DNA from: Deltaproteobacteria bacterium
Lineage (GTDB): Bacteria > Myxococcota_A > UBA9042 > PHBI01
Length of the DNA stretch: 64,000 nucleotides
Direction of reading: 5' to 3'
Assembly (NCBI GenBank): GCA_011526585.1
Contig: WYBB01000005.1
Span: 1-64,000, forward strand
Position 1 is the first letter of the stretch. The number at the start of each line of letters is the position of its first letter. Shown piece after piece: positions 28,759-39,488 of this stretch. The position numbers and the translations under genes were made by a program. The notes under the pieces are model-generated. The model was not told where the DNA came from. It worked only from the letters and a program-made list of their open reading frames with translations, and did not search any database.

Positions 28759-28798
28759 GGAGGGGAGGGGAGGGGAGAGGTGGAGAGGGAGAGGCGGG
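28759..28798 (+). other. Polypurine G-tract with quadruplex potential upstream of a methyltransferase gene
   Basis: A 40-base purine run contains three G4 blocks separated by single A (AGGGGAGGGGAGGGGA) followed by GG/GGG blocks. It lies in the leader of the minus-strand methyltransferase gene, 17 bases upstream of its ATG, so the mRNA side is C-rich and the template side G-rich. A G-quadruplex on the template strand is possible; no function is shown. Confidence 0.5.
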
Positions 28799-28901
28799 AC
28801 GCGCCCGCCGCCGCGCACGATCATCGCGATCGCGACGCTGCGGCGGGCGGCGCACCCAATCGGTGCACAATCACGGGCGCGATGGCGCCCGTCGCGCAGC
28901 C

Positions 28902-28973
28902 TCAGCCGCGGACCTTCTGCACGGCGGGGAGGAGGAGAGCGCGGCCGGCCTTGATGTTGGTCTTGGTGTTCAT
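28902..28973 (-). CDS. Likely 23-residue peptide gene
   Basis: A 24-codon frame begins MNTKTNIKAG and ends KVRG before a TGA. A clear GGAG ribosome site lies eight bases upstream of the ATG (reading GGAGTCACTACGATG), which is hard to explain by chance in an otherwise gene-free stretch. The basic, TxxKAG-type start resembles very short peptides I recall from myxobacteria and other complex bacteria; no database check was possible. There is no Cys and no obvious precursor cleavage site. It could be a ribosomally made peptide precursor or a leader peptide. Confidence 0.45.
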   Translation of the reverse strand: MNTKTNIKAGRALLLPAVQKVRG

Positions 28974-29209
28974 CGTAGTGACTCCATTCGTTGATTCGTG
29001 ATCGTGTTCGAGGCCCCGGACCATCCAGCGCCTTCATGCATGACGTGTCGCGCGTCGGCGGTCGGTTCACGGGGACCTGCTTTTTTCTCGCCGCACCGCA
29101 CCTCGCACCGCGCCGCCCTCCCTGCCCAGGTGACGGCGCGCCCCGACCCTGCTACACCCTCCCGTCCCGGAGGCGAGCTCCGGTTTCCCGATCCTCGACG
29201 AGGCAGGCC

Positions 29210-29539
29210 ATGGCGGAAGATATCGACGAACTCTCGGTGAGCTGGGACGAAGGCGGCACGGTCGTGGTCGAAGAGCTCGACAAGGTGATCCTGTCGCGCG
29301 GCGGCTGGGCGACCATCCTCTTCAAGTACCGCGAGCAGAACACCCGCACCGGCGTGTGGAGCAAGACCAAGTTCACGATCCGCCGCTACCAGAAGAAGCA
29401 GGGCGTGTTCCGCCAGCAGTCGAAGTTCAACATCTCGTCGATCGCGCAGGCGAAGTCCCTGTGCGACGCGCTGATGAACTGGGTCAACGAGGCGGAGGCC
29501 GCGGGCGAGTCCGACGACGGCGGCGGCGCCGACGAGTGA
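29210..29539 (+). CDS. Small conserved-looking protein of unknown function
   Basis: The 109-residue protein has an acidic N-terminus (MAEDIDELSVSWDEGG) and a dense central block of alternating strands, VILSRGGWATILFKYREQN then WSKTKFTIRRYQKKQGVFRQQSKFNISS. It ends in a helix (AKSLCDALMNWV) and an acidic Glu/Asp/Gly tail. The strand-rich core plus C-terminal helix is reminiscent of PC4/whirly-type nucleic-acid-binding folds, but this is only a shape resemblance. Codon use and composition look like a real gene. The start is ATG 29210; a modest AGG lies just upstream. Confidence 0.72.
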   Translation: MAEDIDELSVSWDEGGTVVVEELDKVILSRGGWATILFKYREQNTRTGVWSKTKFTIRRYQKKQGVFRQQSKFNISSIAQAKSLCDALMNWVNEAEAAGESDDGGGADE

Positions 29540-29548
29540 CACCTTCGC

Positions 29549-29618
29549 CGTAGGGGCGGCCCTCGTGGCCGCCGCGGCGTCACCGTGGGGGCGGCCCTCG
29601 TGGCCGCCCGGGCGTCAC
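29549..29618 (+). repeat. Tandem pair of the 35-bp GC-rich intergenic repeat
   Basis: Two units, 29549-29583 and 29584-29618, share the core GGGGCGGCCCTCGTGGCC and the end GGCGTCACC, differing at only a few positions. The unit's inner part is itself a partial palindrome (GGCGGCC / GGCCGCC). The second unit supplies the stop codon of the convergent LDLa lipoprotein gene (29615-29617). Confidence 0.8.
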
Positions 29619-30862
29619 CAACAACCCATTTCGTCCTCGCCGCCCCAGCAGTCGGCGTACCCGTCGCAGGTGTAGGCGGCGTCGAGGCAGAGGCCGTCGT
29701 CGCACTGGAACTCCCAGCTCGCGCAGGCCTCGTAGGCGCAGTAGCAGGCGTCGTAGCCCGAGGAGCTGTCGTAGCCGCAGCCCTCGCTGTAGTCGAAGCC
29801 CTCCGAGCGGCAGAAGTCGTCGCAGTCGTAGACCCAGGCCTCACCGCCGTCGCAGACCTCGAGCTCCCAGCGGGTCGCGCACCAGCTGTCACCCTCGATA
29901 CACGTCGCCGGGCAGCCCCACTCGTCGTCGCCGCTCGCACAGTCGCTCACCCCGTCACATACGTAGTCGTTCGGCACGCAGGTGCCATCGGCGCAGGTGA
30001 GCTCGTCCCAGGCGCAGACGACGTTCTCGCAGAAGCACGAGTCACCGCCGTAGCTCGCGTCGTAGCCGCAGCCCGCGACCCCGGTGTAGCCGGCGTCGCG
30101 GCAGACGTCCCAGCAGTCGACCGTCACCGCGCCGCGCCCGTCACAGGTCTCGAGGTAGTCGGAGCCGAGGCAGATGTCGACGCCGCCCGTGCAGGCGTCG
30201 TCCTCGCAGAAGCACGCCTCGTCGCCGAGGCTCGGGTCCCAGCCGCACTCCGAGGCGAAGGCGTAGCCCTCGTCGCGGCAGAAGGCGTCGCAGCTCCAGC
30301 GCTGCACCTCGACGCCGTCGCAGTACTCGAGCGTGTCGCCCGAGCAGGTCCAGCCGACGGCGCAGGTGGCCGGCGGAGGAGGCGGGGGAGGAGGAGGCGG
30401 GGGCGGAGGAGGCGGGGGCAGAGGCGGAGGCGGCGCGGTCGGCCCGTCGTCGTCGCACCAGCACACGTCGCCGTCGTAGGCGTAGTCGAAGCCGCAGCCG
30501 GTCGTGTAGGCGTAGCCCGCGTCGCGACAGACGACGCCGCAGTCGACGACCCTCAGCGCGCCGCCATCACAGTACTCGAGGTCTTCGTCGGCCGTGCACG
30601 CGAAGTAGTCCGGGTCGCAGACGCCGGGACCCGGGCCGGGACCGGCCGGCGGCGCGCTCGTGTCGGTGGGCTGACGCGTGTCGGCGGGACCCGGGCCCGA
30701 GCTCGGCCAGGTGTCCTGACTCGGGACCGAGGTGCCGCCGGTGTCGGTAGGCGCCGAGGCGTCGCGTGTGTCGACCGGCACGGGGTGTCCACCCGGCGCC
30801 GAGAACTGGCCGTCGCAGGCGAAGAGCCCGAGCACGAGAGTCGAGAGCAACGAGACGCGCAT
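29615..30862 (-). CDS. Cys-rich lipoprotein with polyproline linker and LDL-receptor class A repeats
   Basis: This is a 415-residue protein with a lipobox (VLGLFAC). A Thr/Pro/Ser/Asp linker precedes the first Cys unit (CDPDYFACTADEDLEYCDGG). Then comes a run of about 20 near-continuous prolines, then repeats with the framework YCDG...C...CRDxGYxxxxGCGxDxxxGxxxCxC. Two segments match LDL-receptor class A modules: CADGTCVPNDYVCDGVSDC with GDDEWGC, and the C-terminal CDDGLCLDAAYTCDGYADC with GEDEMGC, both with the Ca-binding acidic cluster. It is probably a surface adhesion or binding protein. A GAGGA site precedes ATG 30862. Confidence 0.82.
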   Translation of the reverse strand: MRVSLLSTLVLGLFACDGQFSAPGGHPVPVDTRDASAPTDTGGTSVPSQDTWPSSGPGPADTRQPTDTSAPPAGPGPGPGVCDPDYFACTADEDLEYCDGGALRVVDCGVVCRDAGYAYTTGCGFDYAYDGDVCWCDDDGPTAPPPPLPPPPPPPPPPPPPPPPATCAVGWTCSGDTLEYCDGVEVQRWSCDAFCRDEGYAFASECGWDPSLGDEACFCEDDACTGGVDICLGSDYLETCDGRGAVTVDCWDVCRDAGYTGVAGCGYDASYGGDSCFCENVVCAWDELTCADGTCVPNDYVCDGVSDCASGDDEWGCPATCIEGDSWCATRWELEVCDGGEAWVYDCDDFCRSEGFDYSEGCGYDSSSGYDACYCAYEACASWEFQCDDGLCLDAAYTCDGYADCWGGEDEMGCW

Positions 30863-30965
30863 GGCGATTCCTCACAAGGTGAAGGTCGCCAGCCGGGACG
30901 CGAGCACGCCGAGGCTATTCGGTGACACTTGTAAGGAAGTCTTTTCGGCCTCGAACAGCGCTCCA

Positions 30966-31331
30966 TCAGGGGGTCCTGCGCCAGAGCTCGATCCCCGCAT
31001 CGACCTCGCGCGCGAAACGCCGACCCTGGGCGCGCATCTGGGAGAGCTCCGCCGTGGTGAAGACCAGGATATCCGCCGGCACCGGCAGCCCCACGTCGAC
31101 GACCGGAGGCAGCCGCTCACCGTAGGGCGTGGCGCTGGCAGAGACCTCGATCAACAGGTCCAGGTCACTGCCCACGCCGTGCCGCCCCTGAGCGTACGAC
31201 CCGAAGGCGACGATACGCACGACCTCGGCGTGCCGCTCGCCCACGCCCTCGGCCCAGCGGTGCGCCGCCGAGAGCACGGTCTCGCGGTCAGGCCACCTGA
31301 AGACGCGCGAACGCAACGATCGAACGGGCAT
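30966..31331 (-). CDS. MNT minimal nucleotidyltransferase (antitoxin of HEPN-MNT)
   Basis: The 121-residue protein has the signature IVAFGSYAQGRHGVGSDLDLLIEV (GSx10DxD), complete and therefore probably active. In the HEPN-MNT systems that have been studied, MNT adds nucleotides to the HEPN toxin and silences it. ATG 31331 lies inside the HEPN gene, giving a 44-base overlap; an internal TTG or GTG start would shorten this. The C-terminal FAREVDAGIELWRR is typical of the group. Confidence 0.85.
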   Translation of the reverse strand: MPVRSLRSRVFRWPDRETVLSAAHRWAEGVGERHAEVVRIVAFGSYAQGRHGVGSDLDLLIEVSASATPYGERLPPVVDVGLPVPADILVFTTAELSQMRAQGRRFAREVDAGIELWRRTP

Positions 31332-31677
31332 GTTCGATGGCCTCCCGGCTCTGCAGGTCCCCGTAGTGATCGCGCGGCGCGCCCGCGGGGTGCCCGTTCG
31401 CGTAGCGTGTCGGAATGTAGAAGCTGTCGAGAACGCGAGCGCGATCGAGGAGCTCATCGGATGCGCCGACCGAGGGCGGCAGGTCTTCGAGGAGCACCCG
31501 CACGACGTGTCCCCATGCCTCCTGCCCGTGTCTGAGATGAACCGCCTTGATCGCCTTGTCGGCCGCCTGTTGGGCGGCGAAGCACGCCCACTCGTGGTGT
31601 CCGGCCTGACGCGACAGCTCGGCGTGCGCGAGGTCGCGCTCGGCCTGAGCAAACCAATCGGGCGCGCGCTCTGCCAT
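31288..31677 (-). CDS. HEPN-domain toxin
   Basis: This 129-residue all-helical protein has APDWFAQAERDLAHAEL, HHEWACFAAQQAADKAIKAV and YANG in the positions seen in HEPN proteins of MNT pairs. The RxxxxH RNase motif of some HEPN toxins is not obvious, so this may be the version that acts with MNT on another target. It is transcribed first, followed by the overlapping MNT gene. Confidence 0.85.
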   Translation of the reverse strand: MAERAPDWFAQAERDLAHAELSRQAGHHEWACFAAQQAADKAIKAVHLRHGQEAWGHVVRVLLEDLPPSVGASDELLDRARVLDSFYIPTRYANGHPAGAPRDHYGDLQSREAIEHARSIVAFARLQVA

Positions 31678-31751
31678 GACGGAATGATAGCACGGTCGCC
31701 GGCTCCCCAGAAATGGCCGCGCTCGGAATCGTAGCCACCACCGCAGGCCAG

Positions 31752-32407
31752 CTACGGCGCCAGGCGCGTGATCGCCCAGCCGGCCTGCGCGCGGGTGTAG
31801 CGGAAGCGGTCGTGCAGCCGCCCGCCGCGCCCCTGCCAGAGCTCGATCGCGCCGATCACCACGAGGTAGCCGCCCCAGTGCGGCGGCCGCGGCACCTCGC
31901 TCCCCGAAAAGCGCCGCTCGACCTCGGCGAGGCGTGCGTCGAGCGCGTCTTCGTCGATCGGCGCGCTCTGCGGCGAGGCCCAGGCGCCGAGCTGTGACAG
32001 GCGCGGGCGCTGCGCGAAGTAGGCGTCCGAGACCGTGGTCGGGACACGCTCGGCGAGGCCCCGCACCCGCACCTGGCGCGCGCCGAAGGGGCGCGAGCCG
32101 GCGAGATCACCCCAGTAGAAGTTGAGCGCGCACGCGGGGTTCACCTCGAGCGCGCGCGCCTTGTCGCTCGTGTAGTTGGTGAAGAAGACGATGCCCTCGC
32201 GGCCCGGATCGCGTTGGACCGCGCGCATCAGCACGTTGCGCACGTCGGGCACGCCATCCTCGGCGACCGTGGCGAGCGCCATCGTCTCCGCCTCGACCCC
32301 GGCGGCGAGCGCCTCGGCGTACCACCGGTCGAAGAGCGTGAGCGGCTCGGCCGGCAGGCTCGCGCGTAGGAGCCGCGGCCCCTCGTCCGCCCCCCGATCG
32401 CGCGCGC

Positions 32408-32411
<4 letters not shown>
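31752..32411 (-). CDS. pdxH: Pyridoxamine 5'-phosphate oxidase
   Basis: This 219-residue FMN enzyme makes pyridoxal 5'-phosphate. Diagnostic segments are [61 protein letters not shown] and [16 protein letters not shown]. The GTG start at 32411 overlaps the ruvB stop (GTGA), making pdxH the last gene of the ruv operon. That linkage has no obvious functional logic. Confidence 0.95.
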
Positions 32412-33457
<1,046 letters not shown>

Positions 33458-33460
33458 CGC

Positions 33461-34084
33461 TCACTTCCTCAATATTCCCAAGGTCTTGCGAAGCGCGCTC
33501 TCGAACTCGGGCGGCTCGCCCTCGAGCTCGATCATGACCTGGCTCAGCGCCTGGTCGACCTCCTTGGGCCGATACTGCAGGTTGGCCAGCGCGCTCCGCA
33601 GATCGTCCCAGACCCGCTCGGCCGGTGTCTTCCGACCGGTCTTCACCGGCGCCTTGGAGACCTCGCCCGGCGTCGCCGGCACGAAGTCGAGCTTGCCCTT
33701 GAGCTCGACCGCGAGCCGCTCGGCCAGCCGCTTGCCGACGCCCTTGGCCCGCGACAGGCGCGCGATGTCGCCCGCGGCCACCGCCGCCGCCAGCTCCCCG
33801 GGCGGCGTCTGCGACAGGACCCCGAGCGCGACCTTCGGGCCGACGCCCGAGATCGCGATCAGCGCGCGAAAGGTCTGCAGCTGCACCTCGTCCTCGAAGC
33901 CGAAGAGCGCGAGCTCGTCCTCGCGCACGTGCGTATGCACCCAGAGCTCGAGCGCCTGGCCGAGCTCGACCTGCGCGCCGACCGCCAGCGGCACCGAGAC
34001 CGCATAGCCGACCCCCTGCACCTCGACGAGGAGCCGCCCTTCGTCGTCACGCGCCTTGAGCCGCCCGCCGAGCCAGCCGATCAT
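33461..34084 (-). CDS. ruvA: Holliday junction DNA-binding protein RuvA
   Basis: This is a 207-residue protein. Domain I has MIGWLGGRL, VEVQGVGYAVSVP and ELWVHTHVREDELALFGF. Domain II has helix-hairpin-helix motifs (LIAISGVGPKVALGVLS, RAKGVGKRLAERLAVEL). Domain III (about 160-207) is the RuvB-contacting helix bundle. The ATG overlaps the ruvC stop (ATGA). Confidence 0.96.
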   Translation of the reverse strand: MIGWLGGRLKARDDEGRLLVEVQGVGYAVSVPLAVGAQVELGQALELWVHTHVREDELALFGFEDEVQLQTFRALIAISGVGPKVALGVLSQTPPGELAAAVAAGDIARLSRAKGVGKRLAERLAVELKGKLDFVPATPGEVSKAPVKTGRKTPAERVWDDLRSALANLQYRPKEVDQALSQVMIELEGEPPEFESALRKTLGILRK

Positions 34085-34587
34085 CGGCGCGCACCGACGG
34101 CCAGGTTCAGCACTCGGCTCGTCGCGCCGTGGATGTGGCAAATCGCGACGGCCATCGCGTCGGACGCGTCGGACGCGGCCGTCACCTGGAGACCGAGCAG
34201 GATCCGGACCATCTCGGCGACCTGGTGCTTCTCGGCGCGGCCGTTGCCGGTGACGGCGCTCTTGACCTGCCCCGGTGTGTACTCGAACACGTCGGCGCCC
34301 GCGTTGCGGGCGGCCACCATCACCACCCCGCGCGTGTGCCCGAGCTTGAGCGCCGACATCGCGTTCTTCGACACGAAGCACTGCTCGAGCGCCAGCGCCG
34401 CCGGGCGATGCTCGGCGATGACCTGGCCGAGCGCACGATCGACGTGCGCGAGCCGATCCCAGAGCGGATCCGCGGGGCGCGTTCGCACGACCCCGTGCGC
34501 ATGCGCGACGAGCCGCCCGCCGGGCAGCGCCTCGACGATGCTCCAGCCGGTGGCGAGCGTGCCGGGATCGACGCCCAGGACCTTCAT
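34081..34587 (-). CDS. ruvC: Holliday junction resolvase RuvC
   Basis: This is a 168-residue RNase-H-fold endonuclease. The catalytic acids lie in VLGVDPGTLATGW (Asp7), LALEQCF (Glu) and SDASDAMAVAICH (two Asp). It is the first gene of ruvC-ruvA-ruvB-pdxH. Its promoter must lie in the 236-base gap shared with the divergent exbB operon. Confidence 0.96.
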   Translation of the reverse strand: MKVLGVDPGTLATGWSIVEALPGGRLVAHAHGVVRTRPADPLWDRLAHVDRALGQVIAEHRPAALALEQCFVSKNAMSALKLGHTRGVVMVAARNAGADVFEYTPGQVKSAVTGNGRAEKHQVAEMVRILLGLQVTAASDASDAMAVAICHIHGATSRVLNLAVGARR

Positions 34588-34723
34588 CGTCGGCTAGGTA
34601 GCACGCCGATCCCGTCATGTCATCAAAGCGCGCGGCTGCGCGGCGGGTGTGCAACCCCGGCGGCGGTGGGTGGGTAACGCGCGCTCCAGGTTCGAGATCA
34701 CGGACTTCTGCCCGCGAACGCCA

Positions 34724-34742
34724 ACTGATATCGATTTTCAGT
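34724..34742 (+). promoter_or_regulatory. Candidate Fur box upstream of exbB-exbD-tonB
   Basis: The near-palindrome ACTGATATCGATTTTCAGT contains TGATATC-G-ATTTTCA, which matches the Fur 7-1-7 consensus TGATAAT-N-ATTATCA at 11 of 14 positions. It is a strongly AT-rich island in very GC-rich DNA, 82 bases upstream of the exbB ATG. A possible -10 hexamer, TATACA (34764-34769), lies just downstream of it, so a bound repressor would cover the promoter. Iron control of an ExbB-ExbD-TonB system is well established in other proteobacteria; Fur control here is inference. Confidence 0.45.
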
Positions 34743-34823
34743 AGAACCGGCGGCGCCGGGGCCTATACATCTGCTCTCGCTCGGACGGCCGGGCGAAGAC
34801 AGCGTCCACGTCCAGGAACCCTG

Positions 34824-35501
34824 ATGCTCGCATCGCTCACCGAAAGTCTCGCCCAGTTCCTCGAAGCGCTCGGCGCCGACTGGGTGCTCTGGCTCCTGCT
34901 CGCGCTCCTGCTCCTCGCCATCGTGGTCATGGTCGAGCGCGCGCTCTACTTCTCGAAGAACCGCGTCGACGCGGCGCTCCTGAGCAAGCAGGTGATCGCC
35001 GCCGTGCGCGAAGGCGGGCCGCAGCTGGCGCGCGAGAAGCTCAACGGCGTCGGCGGCATGACCGGTGGCGTCCTGCACGCGGCGCTCGACGCCTGGGACG
35101 ACGGCGTCGAGGCGGTCGAAGAGGTCGTGCAGGCCTCGATCGCGCGCGAGCGCACCCTCTATGATCGTTGGCTCTCGGTCCTCGGCACGCTCGGCAACTC
35201 CGCGCCCTTCATCGGCCTCTTCGGCACGGTCATCGGGATCCTCGCGGCCTTCGCCGCGCTCGGCAGCGGGCTCGAGGGCGCCGAGCTCAAGGGCCAGGTG
35301 ATGGGCAAGATCGGCGAGGCGCTGGTCGCCACCGCCGTGGGCCTCGGCGTCGCCATCCCGTCGGTCATCGCCTTCAACGCCTTCAAGAACCGCATCCGCG
35401 TGATGGCCTCGGAGACCGAAGGCGTGGCGCGGCTCCTGCTCGCGCACCTCAAGTCGCGCCCGCGCGCCGACGGCAAGCGCGACAAGACCGGAGCGAGCTG
35501 A
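34824..35501 (+). CDS. MotA/TolQ/ExbB proton channel subunit
   Basis: This is a 225-residue membrane protein. The first transmembrane helix is WVLWLLLALLLLAIVVMVERALYF, and a long cytoplasmic loop follows. TM2 contains LGTLGNSAPFIGLFGTVIGILAAF and TM3 ALVATAVGLGVAIPSVIAFNAF, the signature of ExbB/TolQ. Because ExbD and TonB genes follow, ExbB is more likely than TolQ. An AGGA site precedes ATG 34824. It uses the proton gradient to energise TonB. Confidence 0.92.
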   Translation: MLASLTESLAQFLEALGADWVLWLLLALLLLAIVVMVERALYFSKNRVDAALLSKQVIAAVREGGPQLAREKLNGVGGMTGGVLHAALDAWDDGVEAVEEVVQASIARERTLYDRWLSVLGTLGNSAPFIGLFGTVIGILAAFAALGSGLEGAELKGQVMGKIGEALVATAVGLGVAIPSVIAFNAFKNRIRVMASETEGVARLLLAHLKSRPRADGKRDKTGAS

Positions 35502-35502
35502 G

Positions 35503-35949
35503 ATGGCCGGCGGCGTCAACCTGAGCGAGCAGGACGAGGGCCTCAACGACATCAACATCGTGCCCTTCGTCGACATCGTGCTCGTGCTGCTCATCATCTT
35601 CATGGTGACGACCGAGTTCATCCGCGACGAGAAGGACGACGTGCGCGCGCTGCCGAAGAACGTGCCGATCGAGCTGCCGCGCGCCGCGACCGCCGAGGAG
35701 ACGAACAAGTCGCTCCTGTCGATCGCGCTCAACCGTCAGGGCGACCTCTTCCTCAACGGCGAGCTCTCGACCCTCGATCGCGTCAAGGCCAGGGTCGAGG
35801 AGCTCAAGCAGAAGGGCTCCAAGCTCGAGGCCTTCGTCGCCGCGGACGAGAAGCTCTCCCACGGATCGGTCTTGACCGTGGTCGACACCTTGAGGCAGCT
35901 CGGGATCTCCGACGTGGGAATCAACACCAAGCCGATGGAGATCGAGTAG
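35503..35949 (+). CDS. ExbD/TolR family protein
   Basis: This is a 148-residue protein with a short cytoplasmic tail and one membrane helix carrying the essential Asp (INIVPFVDIVLVLLIIFMV). A periplasmic domain ends with DEKLSHGSVLTVVDTLRQLGI, as in ExbD. It starts one base after the exbB stop, so it is made together with its channel partner. Confidence 0.93.
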   Translation: MAGGVNLSEQDEGLNDINIVPFVDIVLVLLIIFMVTTEFIRDEKDDVRALPKNVPIELPRAATAEETNKSLLSIALNRQGDLFLNGELSTLDRVKARVEELKQKGSKLEAFVAADEKLSHGSVLTVVDTLRQLGISDVGINTKPMEIE

Positions 35950-35976
35950 GCCTGTCATGCGTAGGACGTCGATGAG

Positions 35977-37044
35977 ATGAGCGGCACCACCCGGTTCGGG
36001 ATCGCGCTCGGCACGGGCATCGTGCTGATGGCGGCGCTCGGCGTCGCGGTGGCGCTCTCCTATCACCCGGTGCGCCCGCGCATCCTGTGCGCCATGCCGC
36101 TGGGCACGGGGGGCTACGCGGTCTACTTCGGCTACACCAACGAGTCGGACGAGCTCGTCGTCGAGCCGCGCGGCGCCTCCAACCGCGTGCTGCCGGGCGG
36201 CGAGCCGACGACGAGCTTCGCGCCGGGCTCGAGCGGCAGCTACCCCAACGCCGCCTTCGTCGTCAGCGCGCGCGCCGGCGAGGAGGTCGCCTGGACGCTC
36301 GGCCCACGCACCGTGCGCCTGAGCGAAGAGACCCTGCGCTGCCCGATCCCGACCCTGTCCGAGCCGCCCGAGGACGTCGCCTGGGTGGCGCCCAAGCCGG
36401 CCGTCATCGAGCCGACGCCGCCGCCCGAGCCGGAGCCGCCGGCGCCGGAGCCACCGCCCGAGCCCAAGGTCGAACCACCGCCCGAGCCGGTCGCGACCAA
36501 GCCGCCGCCCAAGCCGCCCGAGCGCAAGGCGCCGCGCCCCAAGCCCAAGAAGGAAGTCACCGCGATCGCGACGGTCGAAGCGCCGGTCGCGCTGGCGCTC
36601 ACCGGGCTCACGAACATGGGCAGCGGCATGGCGATCCAGAAGGGCGAGGTCGACTCGCTCGGCGACGCCTCGGTCAAGGCCGACGAGCGCACCAACCGCG
36701 TCGTCCTCGGCGCGCTCGGCGGGGTGGAGGGCGGTGTCCCCGGCGGCACGCTCGACGCCAAGCCGCCCAAGCGCACCCCGGCCCGGATCAAGACGCGCCC
36801 CAAGGGAGAGTGGCCGGTCGACGCGCCGCCGCGCGCCGGCTCGGTGCTCGTGCGCCTGTCGCTGCTGGTCGGCACCGACGGCAAGGTCAAGCAGGTCAAG
36901 GTGATCCGCGGCGCGGGCGCGGCCTTCGATCGCGAGGCGCGCGCGGTCGGCCTGCGCGCGCTCTTCTCGCCGGCCACCGTCGATGACGAGCCGGTCGAGT
37001 CCTGGGTGCCCTGGGATGTCGAGTTCACCCCCGACGAGTTCTGA
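35977..37044 (+). CDS. TonB-like energy transducer with an extra periplasmic domain
   Basis: The protein has 355 residues. A single N-terminal membrane helix (about 7-29) is followed by an unusual domain at about 35-100 (CAMPLGTGGYAVYFGYTNES then NRVLPGGEPTTSFAPG). A Pro/Glu/Lys-rich periplasmic spanner follows at about 128-190, and the C-terminal domain (about 275-355) reads GSVLVRLSLLVGTDGKVKQVKVIRGAGAAFD. The YFGYxN...PTxFxPG block is a pattern otherwise seen in secreted surface proteins. It should couple ExbBD to outer-membrane receptors. Confidence 0.85.
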   Translation: MSGTTRFGIALGTGIVLMAALGVAVALSYHPVRPRILCAMPLGTGGYAVYFGYTNESDELVVEPRGASNRVLPGGEPTTSFAPGSSGSYPNAAFVVSARAGEEVAWTLGPRTVRLSEETLRCPIPTLSEPPEDVAWVAPKPAVIEPTPPPEPEPPAPEPPPEPKVEPPPEPVATKPPPKPPERKAPRPKPKKEVTAIATVEAPVALALTGLTNMGSGMAIQKGEVDSLGDASVKADERTNRVVLGALGGVEGGVPGGTLDAKPPKRTPARIKTRPKGEWPVDAPPRAGSVLVRLSLLVGTDGKVKQVKVIRGAGAAFDREARAVGLRALFSPATVDDEPVESWVPWDVEFTPDEF

Positions 37045-37055
37045 GGGTCGATCCG

Positions 37056-39419
<2,364 letters not shown>

Positions 39420-39454
39420 CGGCGTCGAGGACGATGAGCGAAGCCGGGCGAAGC

Positions 39455-39479
39455 GGGCGGCCACGGGGCGCGCCCCTAC
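39455..39479 (-). repeat. Copy of the GC-rich intergenic repeat
   Basis: Read on the minus strand this is GTAGGGGCGCGCCCCGTGGC followed by CGCCC, the same unit found near 26.3, 29.5 and 59.4 kb. It lies 35 bases after the stop of the UvrA-family gene. Confidence 0.7.
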
Positions 39480-39488
39480 CGTCCGAGC

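Noticed and set aside
29081-29092. T6 run after a GC-rich stretch, as a terminator
   Set aside because: No convincing stem precedes it, and no plus-strand gene ends just upstream.
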